Program-made: the position numbers and the translations under genes
Notes under the pieces: generated by a model
What the model was told of the DNA's origin: nothing
The model's database searches: none
The model's input: the letters and a program-made list of their open reading frames with translations, nothing else
Assembly: GCA_032768795.1 (NCBI GenBank)
Contig: CP136490.1
Location: 6,386,001-6,450,000, forward strand
Origin: Tremella fuciformis
Taxonomy: Eukaryota; Basidiomycota; Tremellomycetes; Tremellales; Tremellaceae
DNA: 64,000 nucleotides
Direction of reading: 5' to 3'
Shown here: piece by piece, positions 9,773-20,837 of the stretch
Layout: each line of letters starts with the position of its first letter
Numbering within the stretch: the first letter of the stretch is position 1

Positions 9773-10460
9773 AACTAGGTAGATCGTGCAGGAAAGTGCG
9801 CGATAGGGCGTAGCTCGTTATTTCAATTCTTTTTTAGCTCTGAATTTCTAATCAGGTATTCAAGTTATTGGTTCTCAGGCAATTTGGAAAACCTAATGCA
9901 ATTCCTTGTTCTTTGGTTCCGTTAGACATGGGGGGGTGGGACACCCCCCCAAGACCCCCCCTTGCGCCTAGCGGCGCAGCCATCGCAGCCCTTACGGGTC
10001 AAGCATCCGGCAAAGCCGGATGTACTGTAGAACATTGATTAGTTGCAAGCTAAAGCACTTCATCAAGAGATGCGCAAGTGCTTGTTGGGCATGCTAGGCT
10101 GATCAGATGATCATAGGCATGCCAAGCTGGTCACAGGGGCTATGTCACAGCTGCCACCTGGCAAGCCTATTGCAGTCTTGTCAGACTTGCGCTATTGTAA
10201 CCATTTTGGTGCAATGATAGGGCAGGGTATGGCAGTAGCTATGTAGGCGATTGGTTCTGCTACAGAGATCATTCCATGCATCAGCCTCATGCATAGATCT
10301 TTATTCTCTGATGAAAGGCAATTTGGCAAGGACACAATGCATATTAGGATTGTGCTGATGAAATCAGAATGGCCGGAATTTTCTTATTTAATTCCCCCAT
10401 TTACCGTTTTCGTTCCAGGGACACCCGCAGAAATTCGCCCCGTAAGAGCTACGCTGATGA
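9773..10460 (+). repeat. 688-bp dispersed repeat, copy 2
   Basis: Same length and orientation as the copy at 2985-3672. The near-terminal 9-bp inverted pair is at 9808-9816 and 10446-10454. It begins 5 bp upstream of the in-frame upstream ATG of YSA1 (9768). Flanking bases differ from those of copy 1, so the unit itself, not a larger block, was copied. Confidence 0.95.
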
Positions 10461-11183
10461 TGTCACACGGTGAGTCCTGCGAAAGTGGCATTCTTGATTT
10501 GTGGCACTTGGCGCGGCGCGGATGCAAATGTCGCACGCTTCAACCATCTGGGCGATCTCAGCCTTGAAGTACAATGGAATAAATCAAGAAATGATACAGC
10601 GCTCTCGAGAAGTTACTGAAAGCTTGTCATAGAAGGAATGTGCTTGTTGTTATTCGGATAGCAATGACTATTGATGCGGCTTCGGTCGGTCACCGCGATC
10701 TTTGCACGGAGTTCGGACAAGCCAAAAGTGCAGGATAACGTGTGTAAAGCGCGTTGATATTCGAGTATGAAGTATTGAGCGGTCCGATACTTGCTAGAAC
10801 CCCGAAGGAGGAGGGGATGACATGGCTGGAGGGAATGTCTGTCAGAAAATTTCCGGATGGACACGGCCTGACGAGGCGTCTGGAAGACTCCTTGACCAGT
10901 AGAGTCCCCTTCTCGTTGCAGCGCAACAATGTTCGTGGCAAAGAGGCATGACAAAATGCATGAATACAGGTTGAAGATGACCACAAACCCAAAAACTTAG
11001 GAAAACTGAGAAGCGTAAACGGGATAAGGTGAAATTTGCATAGGGTGGCTTAGCTGATCCTCGGGCAGTCTTGCTGAGTATGTATGTAGATGCGGGCGAC
11101 CGAGCGAGTTGTTCAGACAGTGTAGCAGTCGGACTCACAAATAGAGATTGGAGCACAGTATGCCATGGTCAGTCGAAGGGCAC
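10461..11183. other. Intergenic between repeat copy 2 and Nudix paralog N1
   Basis: About 720 bp of moderately AT-rich sequence. No frame here matches the exons of the neighbouring Nudix family or any other family. Nothing further seen. Confidence 0.5.
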
Positions 11184-12669
11184 TTAAGACAAAAGTGTGG
11201 CCTTCTCCAGGTCTAACAGTCTTGAGGGCTGTATGGGATATTGGTTCAAACAGTCCAGGTACCAGGATTGTGGATACAGGAGGCTCATCATTGCGCTGTT
11301 AGACAACCGAGATAGCTTACTCTGGTAGGGGCCAATCTCTGTTCCCTCTGGTATCAAGCGCTTGACATCATGCTCGAGCTCTTTCAAGACCGGGTACAGG
11401 GGCGCTCTTGCCGCGTTGCCCCCTGCTAAATGGGACTTCTGGGCCACAGAGTAATTCTTTGCCGCTTCTATAACGGCCGGATCAACACTGAGTCCCTTGC
11501 TAAGCGAATCTGGTGATCCTGTCAGCCTCGTCAGTGCGCCAAATACTGACCTACTTTTGACAACGCTATCAAGATCTTCCAAACGCACAATGACACGGGC
11601 GGACACAGAAAACCTGTCGCTCTGAATCCGGTTAGCTTTGGGTGATGAACGGCGTACATACCTTAACGCCCTTGAATGGTTCATCGAGGTCAGTGACCGG
11701 ACAATCGATCTTCCAGAGGTGACCATAGGCTCTATGCGTGGCTGTGGTGGACCTGGTCATCAGAATCATTTGCTATCGACGTCGAAGACACCTAGGACTC
11801 AACTTGAGTCTCGGCAGACCGTCGGGCCTGACCAGAGGGTTCGCATGCTTTGACAGGTTGACATGTTCAAGCCAGCGATCTGATTTGCTGCTCGTAGTGA
11901 TGCGTGCGTACACACAGTCTCAAGCAGTCGAACCTTCTCCTTTTCCAGTAAAACAAGGAAAGGCTCTACATCTGCGTCATAATCGACATCGACAGTTGGA
12001 AAGGCTGCATAATCAGCTGGACCCCCAAGACAGCTTGGCCCATGGGGCTGCATTTGGGGTATCTCGGCCGCTCACCCAATGACGGAATCGCTTGAAGCGA
12101 CGTTGACGCCTGATCATCCACAGAGGGGGGGCTCAGCAATATACCAGCATCGGTGCGCAGCTGAAGGACCACATAGAGCTGTTCCTTGGACTTGGCAGAC
12201 CCTCCGTTGCTCTCCAACTTCTCTTCGCAGTCGATGACGGGGTCTTTCGCCAACAGGTAACAGACTGATGAAACGGCTGTGGATCAGTATCAAGCATTCG
12301 CGGAGACAAGACACGCTCACTGTCTGGGAGTGCTGGAATAGCAACGTGGGTCTGAGTGGGTATGATCATCGGTTCCGCTGTGCACACAGTCTGGACGCCA
12401 TCACTGACACTGATCTTGGCGACCTGCCTGGCGTTCGCGTTCGGTTCGATGGGGCTAATCGTGGCCCTGAGACGGGGAAGGGAATCGATCTTGTCCAGGA
12501 TCGCCTGGTACCCGATTATTGTCGGTACTTCTACTTCGGTGAAGTGCTCCGGCATCTTGGTGGCGTAGTTGAAAGTATGGTGCCCCCAATTCCTGTCATT
12601 GTTACCGAGCCCAGCAGATGAGAAGGAAAAACGCTCGTGGGTCTGGGTCTCTGCAAGAACAGAGTACAT
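11184..12669 (-). CDS. Nudix-like paralog N1, catalytic box lost
   Basis: Seventh and last gene of the array in transcription order. Start at 12669; exon 1 holds HFTEVEVPTIIGYQAILDKI. After a phase-1 intron comes SKEQLYVVLQLRTDAGILL, aligned with the strand before the Nudix box of YSA1. The box region reads ASLRAANQIAGLNM where N2 has SSLRELHEEVGLDM: all three Glu of REUXEEXGU are gone, so I infer no hydrolase activity. Then come DRFSVSARVIVRLEDLDSVV (phase-0 boundary) and, after a phase-1 intron, a helical tail ending ...EKATLLS. The junction after the box does not resolve with a canonical in-frame acceptor. It could be a dead enzyme kept for binding, or a decaying gene. Confidence 0.7.
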
Positions 12670-13758
12670 ACTGCACCCGTTACCAGCGGCGAATGACTCG
12701 GGTTCCGCAAAGATTGTAAATCACGCCGTGGCTCGCTCTAAGCCGTGTGGATCAGAATTTAGAGTGAGTACCGGTGCTTGCTGGTTACAGGTGAGGAAGC
12801 GGTGGAGTTCCAACTGTAGCAATCGCAACACCAGCGTTGTTGGGGGTTGGGGGCCACGGGATGTGAGGAAGGAGTGCAATGTGTAAGAATGGCAAATCGC
12901 CTCACCTCCGCGTATAGGTCAGAAGTCGAGGCTCTAGCAGCCAGCACGAGATACTCGGCAACCGTGCATATTTTTTCGCCAGAGGGCTTTTGCGACTCCA
13001 CTGGCCTTCTCGTCAATGATGCTTCTGGACACGTCGTGTTTGAACGAGGGTGCCTCCCGTGCGAAAAGGTGGTCCAGACCGACTCCACGGGCCTTCTCGT
13101 CAATGATGCCTCTGAACACGTCGTGTCTGAAGAAGGGAGCCTCTCGTGCGAGAAGGTTATCCAGACTGCCATGCTCAGAGGAGGGCAGCATATAGATAGT
13201 AGTTGTGTCAGATCGCATATAGCGTTGTTAGGGTGGTGACTTCAAAGGCTAACGTCGACTCGAATAATCGCAGTCCCGCTTCGCCCCCATGCCTGAAGCA
13301 CAGAAGACAAGGGATTCAAGTCGGCGTTATTTAAGCTCGTCCGGGCTGAGAATCGGACTTCGGTGAGGTGCACCCCTTCACTGCTGCAGCGAGCTGCAGC
13401 ACAACAAGCCGTGATTATCTCAAAGGTCAGAACCTCGGGTATGGGTAGGACGCTTCATGGTGTCAGATGTCGACGCTCATCTTGCTGCGCACACAATAGG
13501 AAAATCTGGCCCTAGGTGGGCGAATGTGTGCCACTCTTGTCCTGGAAAAATGCAGAAGAGGTGCATAACGAATGGAAAATTACGGCGAGCGTGTGACATT
13601 TACGGGGATTGTGTGGCAGAGAGCATTGGCTTGATCAAAAACGAGAGCGTGAAATGACTGACAGGGGGAATGGTCATACTGCAAAAGCCCGGAGAACACC
13701 AAAAGACATAACGCATTCTGAGATGAGCCGGTGTTCCGCGGGCGATGGATGACGAGCG
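12670..13758. other. Intergenic between N1 and N2, holding an 87-bp tandem repeat
   Basis: About 1.1 kb. Apart from the tandem repeat at 12996-13169 and the open frame across it (13218-12934, minus), I see no exon of the Nudix family and no other gene. Confidence 0.4.
12996..13169 (-). repeat. 87-bp tandem duplication, two units
   Basis: Units at 12996-13082 and 13083-13169, clearly similar with scattered substitutions. Since 87 is divisible by three, all frames repeat. On the minus strand a 95-residue frame (13218-12934) reads AREAPFFRHDVFRGIIDEK then AREAPSFKHDVSRSIIDEK, 29 residues apart. Whether that frame is expressed is unknown; it may be a small gene, a 5' exon of N1, or a relic. Confidence 0.8.
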
Positions 13759-15235
13759 TCAATACTTGAAGTAGTTAGACGGGAGGCCGACGTTTACACG
13801 CGAAGCGTCAGTGATCCACTCGTGTGACTTGTCAGGGTCGTTGAGCGTTTCTTTCTTTACACGCCGGGCGATCTCCATTACTTCCTTTGCCGTGTAGGAT
13901 GTCTTACCCAAGCTCGTGAGATTCTCCTCGATCTTGGTTTCAAGAGTATCGGCCAAATTGTAACGGCATCTCTCGCCAAATGAAATTCTGTAACTTGTTT
14001 CCTCGAGCTGTACATCTACACTTGCACCTAGTTCTCCGGCGCCTAGAGATGGCCATCAGCAGAGGTCATCATCAATGGATGGTCAGCACCATACCGTTGA
14101 TTATCGTTGATAGCTCCTTCCAGGGAATCACGTTGCGGACGAGACGTTGCTGAATCTCATTCTGGTTTAGCTCAGCCACTTGGCCGAGGCGGACGCGAGA
14201 AATCACCTTTGACAAGTTCCTGCTGGCAGGTAACGTTTCGATTGGTCGGTTCTTGACGGTCATCAAAACACGAACCTGGACGTTGGTTGCATTGGTAAGT
14301 CAAACACGATCAGCAAAGCTAATCAGGGTCGAGGCATGGACCACTTACCCAGCGTCCTTGTGCATAATCGGGCTGATTGAAAGGATCTCGATGGAGTCAT
14401 AAGTATTCATATCAAGCCCGACTTCTTCGTGAAGCTCTCTAAGACTTGACGAGATTATGATCAATTGTGCGCGCGTTCGTGGATCCGGGTACTCCGATTC
14501 GGCGGGATACAACTCGACGTCTTTTGGGTCAATTTTGCCGGCAACGTGCTCTGCTGCGTCAGTACACTCCCGCATCAAGCAGATGCGCATCTCATGGGTC
14601 GCTAACCCCCCATGAATGTCCAGGAAGATCCTTGTACTCACCAAAGCTAGGGCCGACATAGTCGGATTCGCTACAAACGCCTGGTCTGTCCTGTCGAACG
14701 CCGACGGAGTATAAGTCGCTGCAGGTCCGCTGCCCGTGTTCGTCTGTTACGGTATAATCGTGACGCACATAGGCCTCCACGGTCGTGGCTGAGGTCAGTC
14801 TATTGAGCTTTTCGCCAGCCATCACTGACTATGCGGGAGGTACTTCCAAACGGGATCGTCTTTGGAAATGGGCAGTTCCCGAAGGGCCAGAGGGTGCACC
14901 TTGTCCATGCCTTCGATTGAGATCATAGCCAGCTCCGTGTACTTTCCTGCAGGTTTCTGGCAAATTTGTTTGTCGAACTTGCTCGGCTTACGGGCGGTCA
15001 GAGAAGCTTGCACGTCTTTGAAGCTGAAACACGTTTGCATTTTTACTTCTTCGCCTACCGTACTCTGCTCAGTCGGATCCGTGCGCCCTGCACTGGCAAC
15101 CTGACAGCCAGTCTCACAGGCCCCGATTGGCTGATCGGACATGGGGCCTGGATCTGAAGGATTGTCGATAGACAACGCGGCGAAGGCCGTCGTCGGGGGT
15201 ACGGGGGGCTCTCTCTGGCTCTGGTCGTCCGACAT
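13759..15235 (-). CDS. Nudix-like paralog N2 with intact catalytic signature
   Basis: Start at 15235; a Pro/Thr-rich N-terminus precedes KYTELAMISIEGMDKVHPL. A phase-1 intron follows ...KYLPH, then TTVEAYVRHDYTVTDEHG. The Nudix exon begins AEHVAGKIDPKD and, after an insertion of about 20 residues, ends SLRELHEEVGLDMNTYDS: the REUXEEXGU half is complete (near 14417-14446). Later exons are NEIQQRLVRNVIPWKELSTI (phase 0) and a helical tail (phase 1) with TLETKIEENLTSLGKTSY, ending ...NVGLPSNYFKY. The intron after ...HKDAG has a GTAAGT donor, but no AG that keeps the expected LTNATN frame. Of the seven, this is the best candidate for an active enzyme. Substrate unknown. Confidence 0.78.
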
Positions 15236-15770
15236 GATGACTCAATTTGACTTTACGAAAAATGGGCGTACAATCCGGGATACAGTGAGCTTAGACCAGA
15301 AGACTAATGTAGATTGTGTGATTGAGGTGATTGCGCGAGTGGGCAAGCTTCTTATAGAGCGCGCACCTTCTGACAACCGAGCTCGACCGGGCACCTGTGG
15401 GGAAACCATCCTTTCTAGTATGTTCCATTCAGTGACGTCGCTTCCTCGCCTGTTCGAGACGCGGCTCAGTCTGTGGCGCATGCTGTGCAACGCTCCAGCC
15501 ATCGTAAGCGAGCGAACATCTGTCGATCCATCGTGCGGTCTTCCGGCCTAGATGCGAGACTGTGAAGTGCTTCAGCTTCACTTCCCACGCCCGGCCTGCG
15601 CCGACGAGGGGCCACAGCTGATAGGAAGACAGAGCGTCAGACATCCCTGCATGAGAAGATGCGAACGAGGGCTCGAGCGGGTTTCGCTTTCTGACGTCGA
15701 GGCGGATGCTTCCCCGATGTTAGCGGAACAGAGCCAAAACAGCCAATACATGTATGTGCACAGAGCAGTA
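15236..15770. other. Intergenic between N2 and N3
   Basis: About 535 bp containing the N2 promoter and N3 3' end. No conserved frame seen. Confidence 0.45.
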
Positions 15771-17221
15771 CTATTCAGATATGGGACCGACTTCGACTGC
15801 ACTCGAAGTCTCTGGCGTGCTGTCTTGGAGCGAGGTCGCATACTTTTCGGCATCCTCATACGCCTGTCTCATCCCCTGGAAGTAATCTCGGTACGGATCC
15901 TGTTTGTCTTTCTTCTCCAAGCTCGCGCGGACTCGCTTGGTGAAATCTTTGGTCTCCTCTTCAGACTTTTTTTTATCCGGACGCTCGTAGCTTATCCTGA
16001 ACGGAATCTAGGACGTCGGTTCTGGTTGATTGCTTCACTGCTTCAGCCACACTGAATTGCATGGACGCTGCAAAGACCTTGTTGTTCACGGCTACGTGGT
16101 TTACAAGAGCAGCTGCCCCTGTAGATGTTAGCTTTTGCATCTGCCGAACCCGGGACCCCCTTGCCAAGAAAACAGAATGAACGTACTATGTGGCGCCGTA
16201 GATAACTCTTCTAGCGGAATGAAGTGTCGGTGTAGCTCTGCCTTCTTCTCTGACTTGAAGCAGCGCGTCAGCAATCGAGCCTAGAGGCCGGAGCTGACGA
16301 CTCACCGCCTTGAGACGCCTCGATTCAGGGATGGAGTCTGGTTTGGCAGGCAGGTCGACCAGAAGGGTAGCTTCAATTTCGGGAGACACACAGAGACTAT
16401 AAGTCAGCGACGGCCCGCAGAGATTGCGTTTGAGCTCACCCCAGCTCTTTATGGGCGACGGGGAGGAGGAACAGGTGATAATTCAACCCGCTTAGGTCAA
16501 TACCGGTCTCTTCCAATAACTCTTGAAGTACGGTATGTCTCGCAACTGCCTCGATCGATGGAGTCTCTGCGTAGGAGGCCTTATCCGGCGCCTGATAGTG
16601 ATCGTTGAGACCCGCGGGGTGCTCTGCAAACATCAGTGAATGGCTCGGGTTGCGGTGAAGACTCGCCCAATCCTCTTCTAGCATCTTGAGTGAGCTTTTC
16701 GCCACTCGCATCTAAAACCACTGCTCCGGCCCTGATCTGAGAGACCATGACCATGAAATATGAGGCCTCTCGAGTCTCTCGGTCCTCGTAACGGCCGATC
16801 ACTTCAATGCTCGTACCTATCGTAAGTCAGCCATTAACAATAGCTAGGTCCTGGCTGATCTCACTTCCTGGAAGACCCTTGACAAATACCGAACGCGTGC
16901 TCTCTTTGTAGCGCACGACAACCTCCCTGGGGAGTCGTATGCCGATGTGGTTCTGGGCAACTCAGCCGGTGCTGTGACGGTTAAGAGACACGCACAGTAT
17001 GGTCGGAGACTTTCTCTCCGGTGACTGAGTCCACCAGTTGTAACGTCGAATGCCCAACCATCGTGGTAAATGAGAGGAGAACCGCTCACGGACAGTACCT
17101 GTTCGACAGGTTCCCATCTCGCTTTGCAAGGTTCTTGCAACCATTGCAAAAGCTCTTCTGTGTTGTATGTTGAGCGTCGGGATGACGGCGGACTGACAGG
17201 TCTGCTTATGACAACGCTCAT
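15771..17221 (-). CDS. Nudix-like paralog N3, catalytic glutamates kept
   Basis: Start at 17221 with a Ser-rich N-terminus and TEELLQWLQEPCKARWEPVE. The next homologous segment, TLQLVDSVTGEKVSDHT, lies in another frame (near 17045), so a 1-nt shift or an unseen splice exists there. Then NHIGIRLPREVVVRY (phase 0) and TSIEVIGRYEDRETREASYF (phase 1). The Nudix exon reads KHPAGLNDHYQAPDK and then VLQELLEETGIDLS: the Arg of REUXEEXGU is Gln but all Glu remain. Later come EKKAELHRHFIPLEELSTA (phase 0) and ALVNHVAVNNKVFAASMQFS (phase 1). The end is ambiguous: reading on gives a TAA at 15973; a 43-nt intron ending at the tag near 16010 gives a longer charged tail to 15771. Confidence 0.72.
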
Positions 17222-17640
17222 GATTCAAGTATCGTTCTCCGAAGCTGGTGCGTGGAATATGGGTGGCGAATGCTTGAAGCGGGTTGCAGCTGCGAATGCC
17301 CTTTTCTACCTGTACCTTCAAACAAGCCATTGAGCTTCGTTCTGCGAAGCCTCGTGGAGTTGGGGGTCTCCTTTGGGGTCAGTACCCTCAGTTGAAGACC
17401 ACGTTCGGCCAGTGACCGAGGATCAAGGGGCCTTGCTTCCTCCCATCTGATGCGTGTAGCAGAGAGCGTTCTCGGCTTCGCATGACGTTCTCCGATGTGA
17501 ACCTCCTTTGTCGCACTATGGCAGCACTGTTTCCCCATGTTCTCACACTTCCTGCTGCCATATTGACGGGTCCCTCCGAAGGTGGGCGGCGTTGTCAGCA
17601 CCCTACGGTGAAAGATGCCGACCACACTTTCTGCCTCTCT

Positions 17641-18196
17641 GTACTGGTCGGTGGCCATGGATACATCAATCGATTCGTGTGCCCAGAAGCAAACGAAACA
17701 AGGGCACGACGGAAAATTCTCGACTACAAGCGCTTCAGTGACGCTCGATATTGTGGCCCTCTGACCCACTGCGAGTGCCGCGGTCGTATTCGTCAGCTTC
17801 AACAATCGCCTCCTCCCTGGAGGGTGACTCTCTGGTCTGGTCCGACCATACCTGACCCATTTCCCAAGTCACATTGTGTCCTACATTCTCTCATGCATAT
17901 ATTTGGAGGTCTTTATCTCCCCGTTTTCAGTCGGCCAAACGAGCCAATTCTATGAGCCACTAAGCTGCAGGCGTTGCCGCGGATACAGCTGTAATCTCCC
18001 GACTACACCTTCATCGTGACCCAACGGCCAAGGTCAAAACCGCGAGCGGCACAGAGTGCCCAGTCAGTCTTGTCACTTTTCCTGAGACAACTTCAAGCAA
18101 GAGTTGGCTCCCGATAGTGGTGACCACCTTGACCAGGCTTACGAGGCAAGATGAGAATGCTTCTCTGGGCTCTACAGTCGACAGAGCGACCCCCAA
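17641..18196 (-). pseudogene. Possible relic of an eighth Nudix-like paralog
   Basis: Between N3 and N4, on the same strand, 18196-18011 is open and reads SQLLLEVVSGKVTRLTGHSV, similar in spacing to the N-terminal segment of N3 (TLQLVDSVTGEKVSDHT). Another open stretch near 17800 reads KLTNTTAALAVGQ, reminiscent of the LTNA segment after the box in N2, N4, N6 and N7. I find no Nudix box between them and no continuous splice model. The resemblance is weak, so this could be chance. The remainder of 17222-18391 shows nothing recognisable. Confidence 0.3.
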
Positions 18197-18391
18197 AGCA
18201 CGTAACCGCCGATTGGTCGGCAGAACTATGACTTGAGCTCAAACACCACCACAACCTCTAACGGCTACCGGGGCTCAATGCGCCCTCTTGTCAGCTTATC
18301 TGACTGTACATGGGACATCGGGAATAGATATTCTTATACAGGGGATACTAAGAGTATGTATATGCTAACTAAGGTGCTGCGAGCACCGTCC

Positions 18392-19893
18392 CTAGATGTC
18401 AGTGGATTGTCCGTGAGGAGGCTCGCGATACTCGGAATACTGCCCAGTCGGCGCTCCCGACTTCATATAATCCACCACGGCTTCGACGTAGGTCGTGTGC
18501 GCGTACGACTGGGCTTGCTGGTCCTGAGCCTTCTTGACAGCTCCCAGGATCCGAGTGATCGTGTCGGACGTTACACCTTCATTCGCCATCGAGTCACGGA
18601 AAATTAGTAAATCCGCCTCTGCCGTCAAACGGGAGGCATTTTTGGAAACCTCGTACTCCCGCGCGGCTCCTATCATCCTGGACTCCACTAGAGCGCAGCG
18701 GGGAGACTGGGTCGAAATGTCTGGCGTGTCAGATTAAAAATGCCAGCCGACGTGACAGGGCCTCGGCGGTGATAGAGAGACGGAGAAAGGGAACTTCGCA
18801 CCTTGGAAAGATTGATTAGTGTTTTTCGGATTGACGAGATGCCTGGTCAGTCTGGTCACCTTTTCCTCCTGCGGCAGTCAGCTTTCAGAACAGTCGAGCG
18901 CAGATGCATCACCTGCTCTAGGGTGCTCGACGCTGTGAGGTCCTTTATGCCGCAAGTGAGTGTGGCCACGACAATGGCTTGCGACTCGAGCGCGTTGGTC
19001 AAACTTACAGTGAGCGCTGCTCTTTGTCAGGGGAACCCAAGCTCACCCCATATCTTTGGCCACGGGAGGAGAGATGTGGACCTTGACGTCTGTTATATTC
19101 GCAGGCCGCTTCTTGTGGTCTGGCAGGACGGATCCCGCTGCCGACAACCCGAACTCCTCCCACATTTCGTTGAAGACCGTGTATACCACACACTGTTGCC
19201 AAGTGGGTAATCCCTTGGGGACCTCGTCATCTGGGTATTCGTACGCGTCGACCAGACCTGCTGTATATTCTGGGCATTTCAGTCAGGGAGCACACATGCG
19301 ACGGACTGGGCGCCCACCAATCCCCAAGAGAGACCCGCCATCCTCATGCCCTGCCGTGCCAGCGCGATCCTGCGAGACAAAAGCCGTAGCGCACTCTTCG
19401 TGGTCGGCCGACCTCAAGAGAATCTGTATGGAGACACCTGCTATCAGAAGCGATCAAGCAGATTTTGAATCTCACTGTGGGGGATACCCTTAATTGTATG
19501 CTTCTTGTCGCCGATCCTGACCGAAGGGGTTGTCCGACACATTGTGAGACGCTACGTGATTCAGCGCTGGAAATGACCCGGATGGGCGGAAAGACAGACG
19601 TTATGATCGGCAGTCGGCTGACCAGTCTTTTTGTCATACAAACGGAGTGTCACAGCCCCCGTATACCCGTCACGACACGCGGAGGCCACCCAATCATTGC
19701 TATCGGCGTTTGTGTTTGCAATGGGTTGTCCGTCGTCTGACTGAACTGGCTTCCAGGCAAGGTCCGACTTGGGACCGCCATGTTTGATGAGGTAGTCAAG
19801 GAGCTCTTCATGTCCATATGTAGTTGTTTGGACGAACTCTTCGATAGCCTGCGAGTGTGTGGGTTCGGGGACGTTAGAAACTGTCGACGACAT
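18392..19893 (-). CDS. Nudix-like paralog N4, catalytic glutamates kept, complete splice model
   Basis: The best resolved array member. Exon 1 (start 19893; in-frame Met also at 19959) has HEELLDYLIKHGGPKSDLAW and AVTLRLYDKKTGQPTADHN. Then RLTMCRTTPSVRIGDKKHTI (phase 0) and GVSIQILLRSADHEECATAF (phase 1). The Nudix exon gives EYTAGLVDAYEYPDDEV, an insertion, then VVYTVFNEMWEEFGLSAAG: REUXEEXGU with Arg changed to Asn and every Glu kept. After a phase-2 intron comes LTNALESQAIVVATLTCGIK, then EEKVTRLTRHLVNPKNTNQS (phase 0) and a tail (phase 1) with AAREYEVSKNASRLTAEADL, about 100 residues, ending ...GQSTDI. Junctions use GT-AG and keep frame, so the gene looks intact. Confidence 0.85.
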
Positions 19894-20837
19894 ATCGCTC
19901 TTGCTTCTGCGAAAGAAATCAGCGATGGCTTGTGAAAGACAGCTGCAAGGATGGGGCATGTCGAGGACAAAACCAACGTCGCGCCCGCTTTATACGTTAT
20001 CGAAGCGACCTTCTCAGGACAGCGAGTGGAGAGCTCCTTTTTTGGATGCCCCGTCATTGGGGAGGCGTTTCACTCGCTCATGACGACGCAGAGTCCAGAC
20101 ACTTCAAGAGCTCAAAAGAGCTGTTTGCAATACCGAATCGTCTTAAATGAAGGACACTGCGATGTCTGGTGAAGTGCTCGTGAGAAGCCCAAAATCTCTT
20201 CTCGTGCTCGACATGTTCTTGACGCTTCTGCATCTCGCGCTGCTCCTTCTGGCCTATTCGCCAGCGACAAAGGAGAGGAGTGAGCCCATGTTCTCGACCT
20301 TCGAACACGAAGCAGGCTGTGTGCCCCAGACGCCACAATGATGCACAGTGTCCGCCGCACCTCACGGCTCCTTTTAGTGCATAGTGCATAGTGCATACTG
20401 TATCTGGCTTGGTTCATTGTCAGGCGTAAAGTAGGGCCGTTGAGCTCAAGGGCACACCACCATGTAGATTGCGGGTTGGTCGATCCCACCGCTAAAATAC
20501 ATTTTTCCTTCGTCTAGTGGCAGCTCAGATCTGCAACACGCATTGCACCAGTACGTTTGAGAGGCAGCAACGCCCAGTCTCTTATACCGTTTTCCACGAT
20601 GAGATTGTACAGACCATCCTGGCTCCGCGCAAGTGTCGCAGCCGAATGGTCAGACTGAGCTTAGGTGGCTCTTAGCCCTCTGACGTCCCCTGACTTGCAT
20701 CGCGGTCCACGAAGGATTGATTCCCCTTTTGAAAGATATGCGCACTGTACATGATGTTGGAAGTGTATGAATGAACAGAAGGCAGCTGTGAACGAACAGG
20801 AAAACAGACAACTCCTACCTCAGTCCTAAAGCAGAGT
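19894..20837. other. Intergenic between N4 and N5
   Basis: About 940 bp. A short run of three gtgcata units lies near 20377. Frames are open in places but none aligns with the Nudix family. Confidence 0.4.

Noticed and set aside
20515..20585. tRNA-like start (ccttcgtctagtggc)
   Set aside because: No matching acceptor stem, anticodon arm or B-box (ggttcgaatcc-like) follows.
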